A DNA stretch of 41,223 nt from Polaromonas sp. (lineage in GTDB: Bacteria > Pseudomonadota > Gammaproteobacteria > Burkholderiales > Burkholderiaceae_C). Below, piece by piece: positions 16,597-25,569 of the stretch; position 1 is the first letter of the stretch, and every line of letters starts with the position of its first letter. The stretch covers positions 1-41,223 of the forward strand of contig JANXTM010000078.1 in the NCBI GenBank assembly GCA_025352405.1. The letters run 5' to 3'. Below the pieces are notes generated by a model. The model ran no database searches. It had not been told where the DNA came from and worked only from the letters and a program-made list of their open reading frames with translations. Position numbers and translations under genes: made by a program.

Positions 16597-17844
16597 ATGC
16601 AAAGCACTTTATTTACCAACTGCGCATTGCTCGACCCGCTCCAGCCGGAGTTGCTTGAAGGCCAGCATGTCTTGGTCGAAGAGGGCATCGTGCGTGAGGT
16701 TTCTGATCGCCCCATCCAGTCCGCCAACGCACGTGTCGTTGACCTGAAGGGCAAAACCATCATGCCCGGCTTGATTGACCTGCATGTGCACACGATCGCC
16801 ATTCAGTTGAACCTCCCTGGCCAGGTGACATTGCCCAATGTGTTTGTCACGCTCAAGGCCTTGCCCATTCTCCGCGGCATGCTTCGCCGTGGTTTCACGA
16901 CGGTACGCGACGCTGGCGGCGCCGGCCTGGCCTTGAAGCAGTCGATCGAACAGGGTCTCGCCGTCGGGCCGCGTCTGTTCATTGCCGGTCGTTCGCTGAG
17001 TCAGACCGGTGGTCACGGTGATATTCGCGCACGCTACGATTTCGCCGCGATGGACACGCCGTGCGCCTGCTGTATTCGGGTGGGCGCATTGAGCCGCATC
17101 GCCGACGGCGTGGACGAGGTGCGCAAAGCCACTCGCGAGGAGCTGCAGATGGGCGCTGACCAGATCAAGATCATGGTGTCTGGCGGTGTGTCCTCACCGA
17201 CCGACCCGGTCGGCGCGCTGGGTTATTCCGAGGATGAAATTCGCGCCATCGTGGCCGAAGCGCGGGGTCGTGGCACCTACGTGATGGCGCATGCCTACAC
17301 GCCGGAGTCCATCCAGCGCGCCGTGCGCTTCGGCGTGCGCACCATCGAGCATGGCAACCTGGTTGATGACGAAACCGCGCGGTTGATGGCTGAGCTCGGC
17401 GCTTATGCAGTTCCCACGCTGGTGACCTACGACGCCCTGGCTTCCGAGGGTGCGCAGTACGGACTTCCGCCGGAAAGCGCGATCAAGATTGCGGGCGTTC
17501 GCGACGTCGGCTTGCGCTCGCTCGAAATATTCAAGCGCGCTGGCGTCAAAATGGGTTTTGGCACCGACCTGCTGGGCGAGTCACACCGATTGCAAAGCAA
17601 TGAATTTCTCATCCGGTCCGAAGTATTGACGCCGGCTGAAATCATCAGTAGCGCCACCACGGTGGGTGCAGAAGTCTTGAACATGACCGGAAAATTAGGC
17701 CGCCTGGTGCCGGGTGCCTTCGCCGACATTTTGGTGGTCAACGGCAATCCCCTGAAAGACTTGTCGTGCCTGACTGGTCAGGGCGAGCATATTCCACTGG
17801 TGATGAAGGGCGGAGTGGTTCAGTTTGATGCATTGACAAGCTGA
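16597..17844 (+). CDS. Metal-dependent amidohydrolase
   Basis: 415 residues, AAAAGG about ten bases upstream. This amidohydrolase-superfamily member (PHP/imidazolonepropionase/Xaa-Pro or Xaa-Arg dipeptidase-like branch) has a full TIM-barrel metal site: HVH in PGLIDLHVHT, a Lys likely carboxylated in DQIKIMVSGG, His in VMAHAYT, His in IEHGN and Asp in FGTDLLGE. It lacks a signal peptide, so it acts in the cytoplasm. It opens an operon with a branched-chain-amino-acid-type importer, so it probably hydrolyses the imported compound, for example an N-acyl amino acid, dipeptide or cyclic amide. The substrate cannot be read from sequence. Confidence 0.88.
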   Translation: MQSTLFTNCALLDPLQPELLEGQHVLVEEGIVREVSDRPIQSANARVVDLKGKTIMPGLIDLHVHTIAIQLNLPGQVTLPNVFVTLKALPILRGMLRRGFTTVRDAGGAGLALKQSIEQGLAVGPRLFIAGRSLSQTGGHGDIRARYDFAAMDTPCACCIRVGALSRIADGVDEVRKATREELQMGADQIKIMVSGGVSSPTDPVGALGYSEDEIRAIVAEARGRGTYVMAHAYTPESIQRAVRFGVRTIEHGNLVDDETARLMAELGAYAVPTLVTYDALASEGAQYGLPPESAIKIAGVRDVGLRSLEIFKRAGVKMGFGTDLLGESHRLQSNEFLIRSEVLTPAEIISSATTVGAEVLNMTGKLGRLVPGAFADILVVNGNPLKDLSCLTGQGEHIPLVMKGGVVQFDALTS

Positions 17845-17930
17845 AAAAGAGTCATGACACACCGCTTCATGACACACCGATTTTTAGGCACTGCAAAGCC
17901 ATCGCATGCGCATTCTGCTGCTGCATTTGG

Positions 17931-18710
17931 ATGCACCGCATGACCTTGCTTTCTATCAAAAATGTGAGTTTGAACTTTGGCGGCTTGAAGGCGTTGAACG
18001 GCGCTTCGTTTGATGTGACGCGCGGCACCCTGACGGGTTTGATTGGCCCCAACGGCGCCGGGAAAACGACGCTTTTCAATTGCATCTCTGGGCTGTATCG
18101 GCCCACCGATGGCGCAATCGCTTTTGCCGGTAAGGCGATCACCGGCTTGCCACCCGAAAAAGTGACTGCCAGCGGCCTGATACGCACGTTTCAACTGGCG
18201 CGCGGTTTTCCCCGCATGTCGGTGTTTGACCACCTGCTGCTGTACGGGCAGCACCAGCCGGGCGAGTCAATCCTGTCCGGTTTAATCGGATCCGCCGCGG
18301 CGCGCCGGCGCGAAAGTGCACTGCACGACAAAGCCTGGGCCATCGTCAAACGCCTGAAGCTGGAGCGCATCGTCAATCACTTCCCTGGCAATGTTTCGGG
18401 TGGACAGAAAAAGCTGCTTGAAATCGGGCGTGCCCTGATGACCGATCCGCAAATGCTGCTGCTTGACGAGCCGATGGCCGGCGTCAACCCCACGCTGGTC
18501 AACGAGATCGGTGACCACTTGCTGGCGCTAAAAGAAGAGGGCATCACCATCTTGCTGATCGAGCACGACATGCCGCTGATTCGGCGCTTGTGTGATGAGG
18601 TGATCGTCATGGCTGAAGGTGCCTTCATGGCGCGCGGAAAATTTGACGACATTGCTTCCGACACGCGCGTGCAGGAAGCTTATCTGGGAGTGACGCGTTC
18701 ATGCGCTTGA
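17931..18710 (+). CDS. livG: ABC transporter ATPase, LivG type
   Basis: 259 residues; a second ATG at 17940 gives a protein three residues shorter. Nucleotide-binding subunit of a branched-chain-amino-acid-type importer. Walker A is GPNGAGKTT, the signature is VSGGQKKLLEIGRAL, Walker B is MLLLDEPMAGVNP and the H-loop is LLIEHDMPLI. The longer insert between Walker A and the signature is typical of LivG. It overlaps the next gene by 10 bases. Confidence 0.93.
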   Translation: MHRMTLLSIKNVSLNFGGLKALNGASFDVTRGTLTGLIGPNGAGKTTLFNCISGLYRPTDGAIAFAGKAITGLPPEKVTASGLIRTFQLARGFPRMSVFDHLLLYGQHQPGESILSGLIGSAAARRRESALHDKAWAIVKRLKLERIVNHFPGNVSGGQKKLLEIGRALMTDPQMLLLDEPMAGVNPTLVNEIGDHLLALKEEGITILLIEHDMPLIRRLCDEVIVMAEGAFMARGKFDDIASDTRVQEAYLGVTRSCA

Positions 18711-19405
18711 TTGAAATTTCGGGGCTTAAAGGCGGCTACGGCGGCGAAGACATCGTCAAGGGAATTGACGTCCATCTGAACCAGGGTGATCTGGCCGTGA
18801 TCATCGGCCCCAACGGTGCGGGCAAGTCAACCTTTTTAAAAATGGTGGCGGGACTGGTCGGCTACCACAGCGGCACGGTTCAAATAAATGGCCGTGCGCT
18901 CGTCAGTGGCGATGCGCGCGGGTTAGCGGCTGCTGGCGTTGGGTTTGTACCGCAAGAATTCAATGTGTTTGCATCCATGACAGTGCGCGAAAACCTCGAG
19001 ATGGGCTGCTACGCCGAGCCTCGTGAAACCAGGCGCCGCATGGACGAGCAGCTTGTCCGCTTCCCCTTGCTCGCTGGTCGCCTGCGCGTTCAGGCGCGCA
19101 CACTATCGGGCGGCCAGCGGCAAACGCTGGCGCTGGCGGTGGCATTGATGATGGCCCCCAGCGTGCTGTTGCTGGACGAACCCAGTGCGGGTTTGTCGCC
19201 AGTCGCCGCGACCGCGATGTTCGAGACGGTCAAGCAATTAACGCAGGAAGGCATCACCGTGCTGATGGTTGAGCAAAACGCGCTGGCCGCGCTGGCCATT
19301 GCCGACCGTGGACTGGTGTTTGTCATGGGCGAAAAAGTGCGCGACGCAACGGCCGTGGCGCTGACCCATGATCCGGAAACCCGACGTTTGTTTCTGGGTG
19401 GTTAG
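18701..19405 (+). CDS. livF: ABC transporter ATPase, LivF type
   Basis: 234 residues. Second nucleotide-binding subunit of the same importer. Walker A GPNGAGKST, signature LSGGQRQTLALAVALM, Walker B VLLLDEPSAGLSP and H-loop LMVEQNALAAL; the Gln in VEQN is characteristic of LivF-type ATPases. Translation is coupled to livG through a 10-base overlap. Confidence 0.93.
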   Translation: MRLIEISGLKGGYGGEDIVKGIDVHLNQGDLAVIIGPNGAGKSTFLKMVAGLVGYHSGTVQINGRALVSGDARGLAAAGVGFVPQEFNVFASMTVRENLEMGCYAEPRETRRRMDEQLVRFPLLAGRLRVQARTLSGGQRQTLALAVALMMAPSVLLLDEPSAGLSPVAATAMFETVKQLTQEGITVLMVEQNALAALAIADRGLVFVMGEKVRDATAVALTHDPETRRLFLGG

Positions 19406-19456
19406 CCAATAAATTTCGATCGTTAAATCTTCACTTGAACACTTAAAGGAGCTTTC

Positions 19457-20668
19457 ATGACAGACGTGCTACATCCCACCCGGCGCCAGGTTTTCACACT
19501 GGCATCTGCCGGCGCTGCCAGCCTGGCTCTTCCGGGCTGGGCGCTGGCGCAGTCCAGCGAGCCGATCAGGATTGCGGCCTTGTTGCCGCTGACGGGCGGC
19601 GGCGGTGCCTACGGCCCCTCTATGCAGCGCGCAGCCGAGCTGGTGGTCGGTGAAGTCAACGCGGCGGGCGGCGTGCTCGGACGCAAGGTTCAGCTTTTGA
19701 CAGAAGACGATCAAACCAACCCCGACGCCGCCGTGCGCGGCGCGCGCAAGTTGATAGACGCGGACAAGGTGTGCGCGATTGTCGGCACCTGGGCTTCTTC
19801 GGTGACGACCGCTGTTGCGCCGCTGTGCTGGGAGAACAAGGTTTTTCTGGCAACCGTTTCTGGTGGCGAAAATATTACGAACATGCCGCACCAGGGATAC
19901 ATCATCCGGACGCAACCGACATCGGCGTTGCTGGGCAAGGTTTTTGCCAACTTCATCGCTGAGCAAGGCGGCAAAAAAGCCTACTTTATGGGACCCCAAA
20001 CGCCGCTTTCGCAGTCCTATGGCGAACACATCGAGCAGCAGATGAAGAAGCTGGGCGGTGTCTCACAAACCCTGCTGTATGAAGACAAGAAAAGCACCTA
20101 CCGTACGGAGGTCAGCCAGGTGATTCGCGCCAATCCGGACTTTATTGTTCTGGGTGGTTACGTCCCTGACACATCGGTGGTGGTCAAGGAAATTTACCGC
20201 GCCGGCTACAAAGGGAAAATTGTTGGCATGGCGTTTGGCGTCAACCAGAAGTTGATTGAAGCGGTGCCGCCTGAAACGCTGGAAAACGTTTACATGATCG
20301 GCTCTTCGCCTGCGGTGGGCTCGGATACCTACAAACGCCTGGCCAATCTGATGAAAAGCGAGTCGCTGGATCCCTACACCTGCCAGGTGTATGACCACGT
20401 CAACCTCGTTTTGATGGCAATCGCCAAGGCCAAGCAGGCCAGCGGTACCGCCATCAAGGACGCGGTCCGGTCGGCGGCCCGCAACAAGGGTGGGCGCAGC
20501 ATCGACAACGCCGTTGATGGCATCAAGGCTATCGCTGCCAACCAGCCGATTATTTACAGCGGTGCCAGCGGCTCCTGTGAATTCACCGACAAGGGCGACG
20601 TCGTCAACACCTTCTTTCGCTACGAGCAAATCAGGGGCGGCAAGGTCAACCTTGTCAAAGTGGCCTAG
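19457..20668 (+). CDS. Periplasmic substrate-binding protein, LivK-like
   Basis: 403 residues with a strong AAAGGAG site. The N-terminus TRRQVFTLASAG...ALA is a signal peptide with a twin-arginine look, cleaved near AQS. The mature part begins IRIAALLPLTGGGGAYGPSMQRAAELVVGEVNAAGGVLGR, the standard start of type I periplasmic binding proteins of the amino-acid/amide class (Peripla_BP_6). It delivers the substrate to the LivHM/GF complex. Its place between the ATPase and permease genes, with a structured 234-base gap after it, may allow higher expression than the permeases. Confidence 0.92.
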   Translation: MTDVLHPTRRQVFTLASAGAASLALPGWALAQSSEPIRIAALLPLTGGGGAYGPSMQRAAELVVGEVNAAGGVLGRKVQLLTEDDQTNPDAAVRGARKLIDADKVCAIVGTWASSVTTAVAPLCWENKVFLATVSGGENITNMPHQGYIIRTQPTSALLGKVFANFIAEQGGKKAYFMGPQTPLSQSYGEHIEQQMKKLGGVSQTLLYEDKKSTYRTEVSQVIRANPDFIVLGGYVPDTSVVVKEIYRAGYKGKIVGMAFGVNQKLIEAVPPETLENVYMIGSSPAVGSDTYKRLANLMKSESLDPYTCQVYDHVNLVLMAIAKAKQASGTAIKDAVRSAARNKGGRSIDNAVDGIKAIAANQPIIYSGASGSCEFTDKGDVVNTFFRYEQIRGGKVNLVKVA

Positions 20669-20719
20669 GTTTAGTCAAGATAAAAGGCAAAGCCGTTCAG
20701 GCCTCTGCCTGGAAAAAGT

Positions 20720-20737
20720 GCAGGCTGAAAAGCCTGC
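20720..20737 (+). other. Hairpin with GAAA tetraloop after the binding-protein gene
   Basis: GCAGGCT (20720-20726), loop GAAA, AGCCTGC (20731-20737): a perfect 7-bp stem capped by a GNRA loop. It may protect the upstream mRNA from 3' decay. Confidence 0.6.
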
Positions 20738-20801
20738 CGTTTCAGTAGTTTTGGCCGCCGGGACCACACACCAAGCCCCGCGCGGCTACGCCTGAGAAGT
20801 G

Positions 20802-20824
20802 ACCGCAACTGCGGTAATTTTTTT
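20802..20824 (+). terminator. Weak terminator or attenuator inside the liv operon
   Basis: ACCGC (20802-20806), loop AACT, GCGGT (20811-20815), AA and seven T. The stem is short, so it would terminate only part of transcription before the permease genes. Confidence 0.55.
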
Positions 20825-20902
20825 GGCTATTCACGCAGCGCAGGCGTCACGTCGCCCACGTTTTTTTGGTTTTTCAAGTCTTGTCTTACACCGACTGCAA
20901 CC

Positions 20903-21775
20903 ATGCATGATTTTCTTCAGCAACTGTTAAACGGCATTATTTCCGGCGCCGTTCTGGCCCTGCCTGCCCTGGGGCTGACCGTGATGTTTTCGGTACTCGG
21001 TTTTGCTAATTTTGCAATTGCGGCCCACGCCACGCTGGGCGCTTTGGCGGCCTATTTGTTCAATGTGAAATTTGGGCTGCCAGTTCCCGCCTGTTTACTG
21101 GTCGCCATAGTGGCGGCTGGCAGCGCCGGTGTGCTGACCGACAAAATTGCATTGAAAGGCTTGCGGCGCATGCGGCGCACTGACAGCGCCATGATGGTCG
21201 CGGTTGCTTCGATTGCCCTGAATATGGCGCTGGAAAACGTGGTGCGCTTTTTCTTTGGAAACGACCACCAGAGCTTTAATTTGCCAATCATGCGCGACAT
21301 CACCATCGGCGGTTTTCAGGTCAGCCAGCAGCAATTCTTGAACTTGGGCTATGCCTTTGGCATGATGGTTTTGTTGTTTGGATTTTTTGGCTTCACGCGC
21401 GCCGGAAAAGCCATGCGCGCGGTCGCCGACAACCCCGACCTGGCCCGACTCAAAGGAATTTCTGTTGAAAAGGTAGCTTTGCTGGCGACCTTTGCGGGCA
21501 TGGGACTGGCCGGAGCCGGGGGCATGCTGCTGGCGCTAGAGACCAGTGTGGATCCGCTGGTTGGCTCGCGTATCTTGCTCATGGTGTTTGCTGCCAGCGT
21601 CGTTGGCGGCCTCACCAGTATCCCTGGCGCTGTTGCCGGCGCGCTGATTATCGGCATCGCCCAGGAACTGTCTTTGTTGGTGATCACGCCAACCTACAGC
21701 AGTGCCGTCGGCTTTGTCGCCATCGCACTGACCCTTACGCTCCGCCCGCAAGGCCTGTTTGGACGAAAGAGTTAA
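20903..21775 (+). CDS. livH: ABC transporter permease, LivH type
   Basis: 290 residues with about eight hydrophobic membrane segments. The N-terminal LLNGIISGAVLALPALGLTVMFSVLGFANFAIA is typical of LivH, as is the cytoplasmic-loop motif MRAVADNPDLARLKGI. It forms the channel together with LivM. No strong ribosome site is visible, and it is separated from the binding-protein gene by 234 bases. Confidence 0.92.
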   Translation: MHDFLQQLLNGIISGAVLALPALGLTVMFSVLGFANFAIAAHATLGALAAYLFNVKFGLPVPACLLVAIVAAGSAGVLTDKIALKGLRRMRRTDSAMMVAVASIALNMALENVVRFFFGNDHQSFNLPIMRDITIGGFQVSQQQFLNLGYAFGMMVLLFGFFGFTRAGKAMRAVADNPDLARLKGISVEKVALLATFAGMGLAGAGGMLLALETSVDPLVGSRILLMVFAASVVGGLTSIPGAVAGALIIGIAQELSLLVITPTYSSAVGFVAIALTLTLRPQGLFGRKS

Positions 21776-21778
21776 GCC

Positions 21779-22690
21779 ATGTTGAGTTATCTTATATTTG
21801 TCGCCATCATCACCGGCGTCTACGCCCTGCTGGGTTTGGGTTTGGTGGTCATCTGGGGCCAGAGCGGTATGGTCAACCTTGGCTTGGCCGGATTCTTTGC
21901 TCTGGGCGCGTACGCCACGGCTTTGCTGACGACGGTCTGGTCGGTGCCAATTGCGCTTGGCTGGATCACCGCCATCGTGCTGTCTGCGCTGATCGGCTTG
22001 CTGGTGACCTGGTTGACGCGGTCCATGCGCGGCGACTATCTGGCCATCATCACGCTGTCGTTTGCAGAACTGATCCGGTTGATTGCCGTCAACGAGGCCT
22101 GGCTAACCAACAGCATTGATGGTATTTCTGGCATCCCTGCGCCATTTCGCACGGCTCTAGGAGACAACTTCAATCTGTTTTACCTGGTGCTTACGTGGGC
22201 CGTCGTGGGGCTGGCCTATGTGGCGGTTCGTCGGCTGATCAACGCGCCGTTTGGTCGGGTGCTGCGCGCCATCCGGGACGACGACCAGGTTGCAGCTGTG
22301 GCCGGCAAGCCAGTGCTTTCTTTCAAAATTCAGGCCTTTATGCTGGGCAGCGGACTGGCCGGCCTGGCGGGTGCCATGTATGCGCACTTCAATGCTTACA
22401 TCGCCCCCGATCTGTTCACGCCACTCATCACGATCTATATTTTTCTGGCCGTAACAGCCGGTGGCTACACGCGTCCGGCAGGTGCGCTGGTTGGCGCAGT
22501 GCTGGTCAACTTCTTGCTCGAAGGCTCACGTTTTGCAGCAGCCCATGTCACCGGTCTGAGCGGACTTCAAGTGGCCTCGGTACGCGAGATCTTGATCAGC
22601 GTCACGCTCATTGTTTTGCTGCGCTTGCGGCCTCAGGGGATTTTTCCTGAGCGCAGTCGCCTTGTTACACCACCAGGAGATAAGCCATGA
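21779..22690 (+). CDS. livM: ABC transporter permease, LivM type
   Basis: 303 residues with eight to ten membrane segments, the second permease subunit. Family motifs include GLVVIWGQSGMVNLGLAGFFALGAY, the coupling-loop RAIRDDDQVAAVAGKPV, and GSGLAGLAGAMYAHF. It starts three bases after the livH stop and its stop overlaps the GAF-protein start (ATGA). Confidence 0.92.
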   Translation: MLSYLIFVAIITGVYALLGLGLVVIWGQSGMVNLGLAGFFALGAYATALLTTVWSVPIALGWITAIVLSALIGLLVTWLTRSMRGDYLAIITLSFAELIRLIAVNEAWLTNSIDGISGIPAPFRTALGDNFNLFYLVLTWAVVGLAYVAVRRLINAPFGRVLRAIRDDDQVAAVAGKPVLSFKIQAFMLGSGLAGLAGAMYAHFNAYIAPDLFTPLITIYIFLAVTAGGYTRPAGALVGAVLVNFLLEGSRFAAAHVTGLSGLQVASVREILISVTLIVLLRLRPQGIFPERSRLVTPPGDKP

Positions 22691-23184
22691 GCGAGCCACT
22701 CGATCAAGCTTTCGATGTATTGAGCAAGACCTTGCGTAAAGTGCATGAGCCGATGGAGCTGATGCGTCAGGTTGACGAACTGCTGCAACAGCAAATCGGT
22801 CACAAGTTGTTCACGATTTTGTTGCTGGCTGCAAACCGTGAAGACACCGTGCGGGTCTATTCCGATAACCCTGGCACCTATCCCGTCAACCGTATCAAGC
22901 GCATGGGTGTGACACTTTGGGGCAAGCAAGTGATCCATGCTTGTCAGCCGTACATTGCCAAACATGACGACGATATCCGGTGGGCATTTCCCGACCATGC
23001 GCTTATCAAGTCGCTTGGTCTTTCTTCCGCGCTAAGCGTACCGATCGTCTATCAGGGCCAGTGTCTGGCCGTGCTCAACTTGCAGCATGAAGAGAACTGG
23101 TATCGGGATGAACACGTTGCCATCGCTGACTCGGTTAGTACGTTTCTTATTCCGGCAATGCTGGCATTGCAGCGATCTTTTTGA
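22687..23184 (+). CDS. Single GAF-domain protein
   Basis: 165 residues. One GAF domain fills most of the chain (GHKLFTILLLAANREDTVRVYSDNP, then LSSALSVPIVYQGQCLAVLNLQHEENWYRDEHV). There is no output domain, so it is probably a cytoplasmic ligand-binding protein, sensor or enzyme accessory. The four-base overlap with livM makes it part of the importer operon, so it may sense or modify the imported compound. Confidence 0.85.
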   Translation: MSEPLDQAFDVLSKTLRKVHEPMELMRQVDELLQQQIGHKLFTILLLAANREDTVRVYSDNPGTYPVNRIKRMGVTLWGKQVIHACQPYIAKHDDDIRWAFPDHALIKSLGLSSALSVPIVYQGQCLAVLNLQHEENWYRDEHVAIADSVSTFLIPAMLALQRSF

Positions 23185-23601
23185 CCTTATCCAGTGGATA
23201 GTGAAAATGACTATCTCGGCTGCATGCACAAGGCCATTTTAGGAATTGTGCAGCAGTAAGAATATTCAACAATCTGCTATGTGCCTGATTTTTGCAACAG
23301 CTCGTTGATTGGCGCTTTGCGTCAACTGACATTGTCTTTATTTTGTGCAATTTCGCGATCTACGGGCCAGCGCTGCTGGAGCAGGGACCATCCAGACATG
23401 GTGCTTTACCTGTCGCTCGTCAGCATAACGATCACTGCGATGGTCTGCTGTCGCGCGTGCACTTGCGCGGTTACATCCGCTTCATCGGGCAAGCAGATAT
23501 CTAACCGGTAGTTTCGTCAACGATTGCCGTTTCATATCGAAATCCATGCGTCCGTATTGCATGTCTTGACGAGACCCCGCTGACTATCGTAAGGTTCGCT
23601 C
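23185..23601. other. 417-base gap, nothing recognised
   Basis: Between the GAF gene and the dehalogenase-like gene. Only short frames without family sequence are present on either strand, and no clear terminator or promoter was found. The region probably ends the importer operon and starts a separate transcript. Confidence 0.4.
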
Positions 23602-24282
23602 ATGAACCAAATCCTCTCAGGCAAACGCATCCTTGTCACGCAAGCCAACGCATTCATGGGCCCGGCGCTTTGCGCCGTGCTGGCGCAGCACGGCGCGATA
23701 GTCATTGCCAGCACGGATTCACTGGTCGATGTCGGGGCAGCTGAAGCCGTGGTCAAAGCGGCGGGTCTGGTCGACGTGTTGGTCGCCAACCTGGCCATCT
23801 CGGCGCCAAGCTCTCTTGCAACGGAGGCGACTGACTCTGAGTGGCGCGACACGTTCGCGGCGCTGGTTGATCCTCTGCCGAGGCTGTTCCGTACGGTCCT
23901 TCCGCAAATGATCGAACGCCGATCTGGAAAGATTCTGCTAATCGGCAGCGCCTCAGCATTGCGCGGCTTGAAGCGCACGTCTACCTACAGCGCGGCCCGC
24001 GGTGCGCAGCTTGCCTATGTTCAGTCCGTGGGCACCGAAATGGCGCCTCATAACGTTCAGGTCAATGCGATCGCACAGAACTTCGTGGAAAATCCCACTT
24101 ATTTCCCCGCCGAAGTTCAGGCCAATCCCCGCTTCCAGGAGCGGCTCAAGCGCGAGGTGCCGCTGGGTCGGCTGGTCAGCGCAACAGAAGACGCGACGTT
24201 CGCCGCCTATCTTTGCAGCGAAGCAGCCAACTGTTTCGTTGGTCAGGTGTTTCCCGTTTGTGGCGGGTGGGTGGCGCGATAA
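23602..24282 (+). CDS. Probable halohydrin dehalogenase (SDR-derived)
   Basis: 226 residues, AAGG seven bases upstream. The fold is that of short-chain dehydrogenases, but the NAD(P)-binding TGxxxGxG is replaced by VTQANAFMG, which fits T-x4-F-x-G (Thr13, Phe18, Gly20), the halide-binding loop motif of halohydrin dehalogenases. The catalytic triad is Ser116-x12-Tyr129-x3-Arg133, with Arg in place of the SDR Lys, also diagnostic of that family. The later AQNFVENPTYFP and GQVFPVCGGW fit as well. Such enzymes convert vicinal halohydrins to epoxides and open epoxides with anions, without a nucleotide cofactor. From memory the N-terminal half is closest to HheB-like members. The alternative is a degenerate SDR with another role. 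Confidence 0.8.
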   Translation: MNQILSGKRILVTQANAFMGPALCAVLAQHGAIVIASTDSLVDVGAAEAVVKAAGLVDVLVANLAISAPSSLATEATDSEWRDTFAALVDPLPRLFRTVLPQMIERRSGKILLIGSASALRGLKRTSTYSAARGAQLAYVQSVGTEMAPHNVQVNAIAQNFVENPTYFPAEVQANPRFQERLKREVPLGRLVSATEDATFAAYLCSEAANCFVGQVFPVCGGWVAR

Positions 24283-24528
24283 CCTCAATGAGGCCTGGCT
24301 CCTCCTGCCAAACCCTCGACGTTGAATCCGTAAGCTACGTTGGCCTTCGCTCCAAAAGTACCTCGAATCCCACATTTGCAATGCGCACATAACGCACCGT
24401 CAAATTCATACCCACCCGCATTTTCAGAAGTCCGCACAGGGAGTGACAATGCCTGGTTGTCGTGCGCCATCGCCTTGGTGGATTCTCGACGAATTCCTGT
24501 CAAGTGGTGATGCTGCGCTTGTCCAGAA

Positions 24529-25455
24529 TCAACCTCCAGCCTTCGTCTTCCGCCCCGCCGAAGCCTGCCCCTTCCCCGCGCTCATCAACAATTGCGCAAA
24601 GGCAGCCGCAGCCGGTGACAGGCTTCGCCCCCTGCGCCGCACGATCGCCAGCGTACGGCTGATCGCGGGGTTTTCGAGCTTGATGCCGACCACCGTTGTG
24701 GAGCGCAGTGGCAGTGTAAGCTGCGGCACCACGGCCAGGCCTATACCGCTTTCCACGATGCGGATCAATGTGGACACATGGCGTACTTCAACCACGGGGC
24801 GTGGCAGTGGTGGCAGGTCGGCCAGTGCCTGGTCAATCAGCAGCCGGTTGCGTGATGCGTGCGACACCCTTGCGTGGGGGTAACCGGCCAGTTCGTCCCA
24901 GCGCACTGATCTGCGCCTGGCCAGCGGGTGGTCGGCCGGGCAGGCCAGCACGTAGGGCTCTTTCAGCAGCGGGGTGAACTCAACTTCGGGGTCCTGCATG
25001 CCGATGTAGTTGATGGCAAAGTCGGCTTCGCCGTGCTTGACGCTTGCCAGCACCTCGTCGGCGCTTTGCTCGATGATGCGCACCAGCACACGCGGGTAGC
25101 GCTTCTGGAAGGCCACCACCACGGGCGGTAAAAAGTGATGTACTGCAGAAAACACGCAGCCCACCGTCACGTCGCCGGCTTCCAGCTCTGCCGCATCGCG
25201 CAGGCTCAGTACAGACCGGTCAATGTCGTCTACCAACCCGTGCATGCCTTCAAGAAAGCGTTTGCCCAGTACCGTCAGGCCAACGCTGCGTGTGGTGCGG
25301 TCAAACAGGCGCACGCCCAGCAGCTCTTCAAGGTGTGAAATGCGCCGCGACAGCGCGGGCTGCGACAGGTGCAACGCCTTGGCTGCAGCGGCAAAACTTT
25401 GCAGCTCGCCCACGGTCACAAACGCGCGCAGATCAGCCAGTGATGGCTTCAGCAT
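24529..25455 (-). CDS. LysR-family transcriptional regulator
   Basis: 308 residues. The N-terminal helix-turn-helix (ELQSFAAAAKALHLSQPALSRRISHLEELLGVRLFDRTTRSVGLT) is classic LysR, followed by a periplasmic-binding-like effector domain (about 95-295). It is divergent from a Bug-type binding protein gene with 114 bases between them, the usual arrangement for a regulator of that gene. An imperfect palindrome in the gap is a candidate binding site. The likely ligand is an organic acid or its metabolite. Confidence 0.92.
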   Translation of the reverse strand: MLKPSLADLRAFVTVGELQSFAAAAKALHLSQPALSRRISHLEELLGVRLFDRTTRSVGLTVLGKRFLEGMHGLVDDIDRSVLSLRDAAELEAGDVTVGCVFSAVHHFLPPVVVAFQKRYPRVLVRIIEQSADEVLASVKHGEADFAINYIGMQDPEVEFTPLLKEPYVLACPADHPLARRRSVRWDELAGYPHARVSHASRNRLLIDQALADLPPLPRPVVEVRHVSTLIRIVESGIGLAVVPQLTLPLRSTTVVGIKLENPAISRTLAIVRRRGRSLSPAAAAFAQLLMSAGKGQASAGRKTKAGG

Positions 25456-25476
25456 GGGGATTTACCCAACATCGTA

Positions 25477-25498
25477 TTTATGCAGAACATGCAATAAA
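25477..25498. promoter_or_regulatory. Candidate LysR operator
   Basis: TTTATGCA (25477-25484), five bases, then TGCAATAAA (25490-25498): an imperfect palindrome containing a T-N11-A-type core. It sits in the divergent LysR/Bug intergenic region, 22 bases from the LysR start codon. Confidence 0.45.
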
Positions 25499-25569
25499 AC
25501 CTCAGAAAATTGCAATATACATCCAATGCGCTTTCGAAGAAGATGTCCGCCTAACAGGAGACAAGAGAC

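Noticed and set aside
24283..24528. Cys-containing short frames between the dehalogenase and LysR genes
   Set aside because: The frames lack ribosome sites and family sequence; the region is a 246-base gap between convergent genes with nothing I can support.
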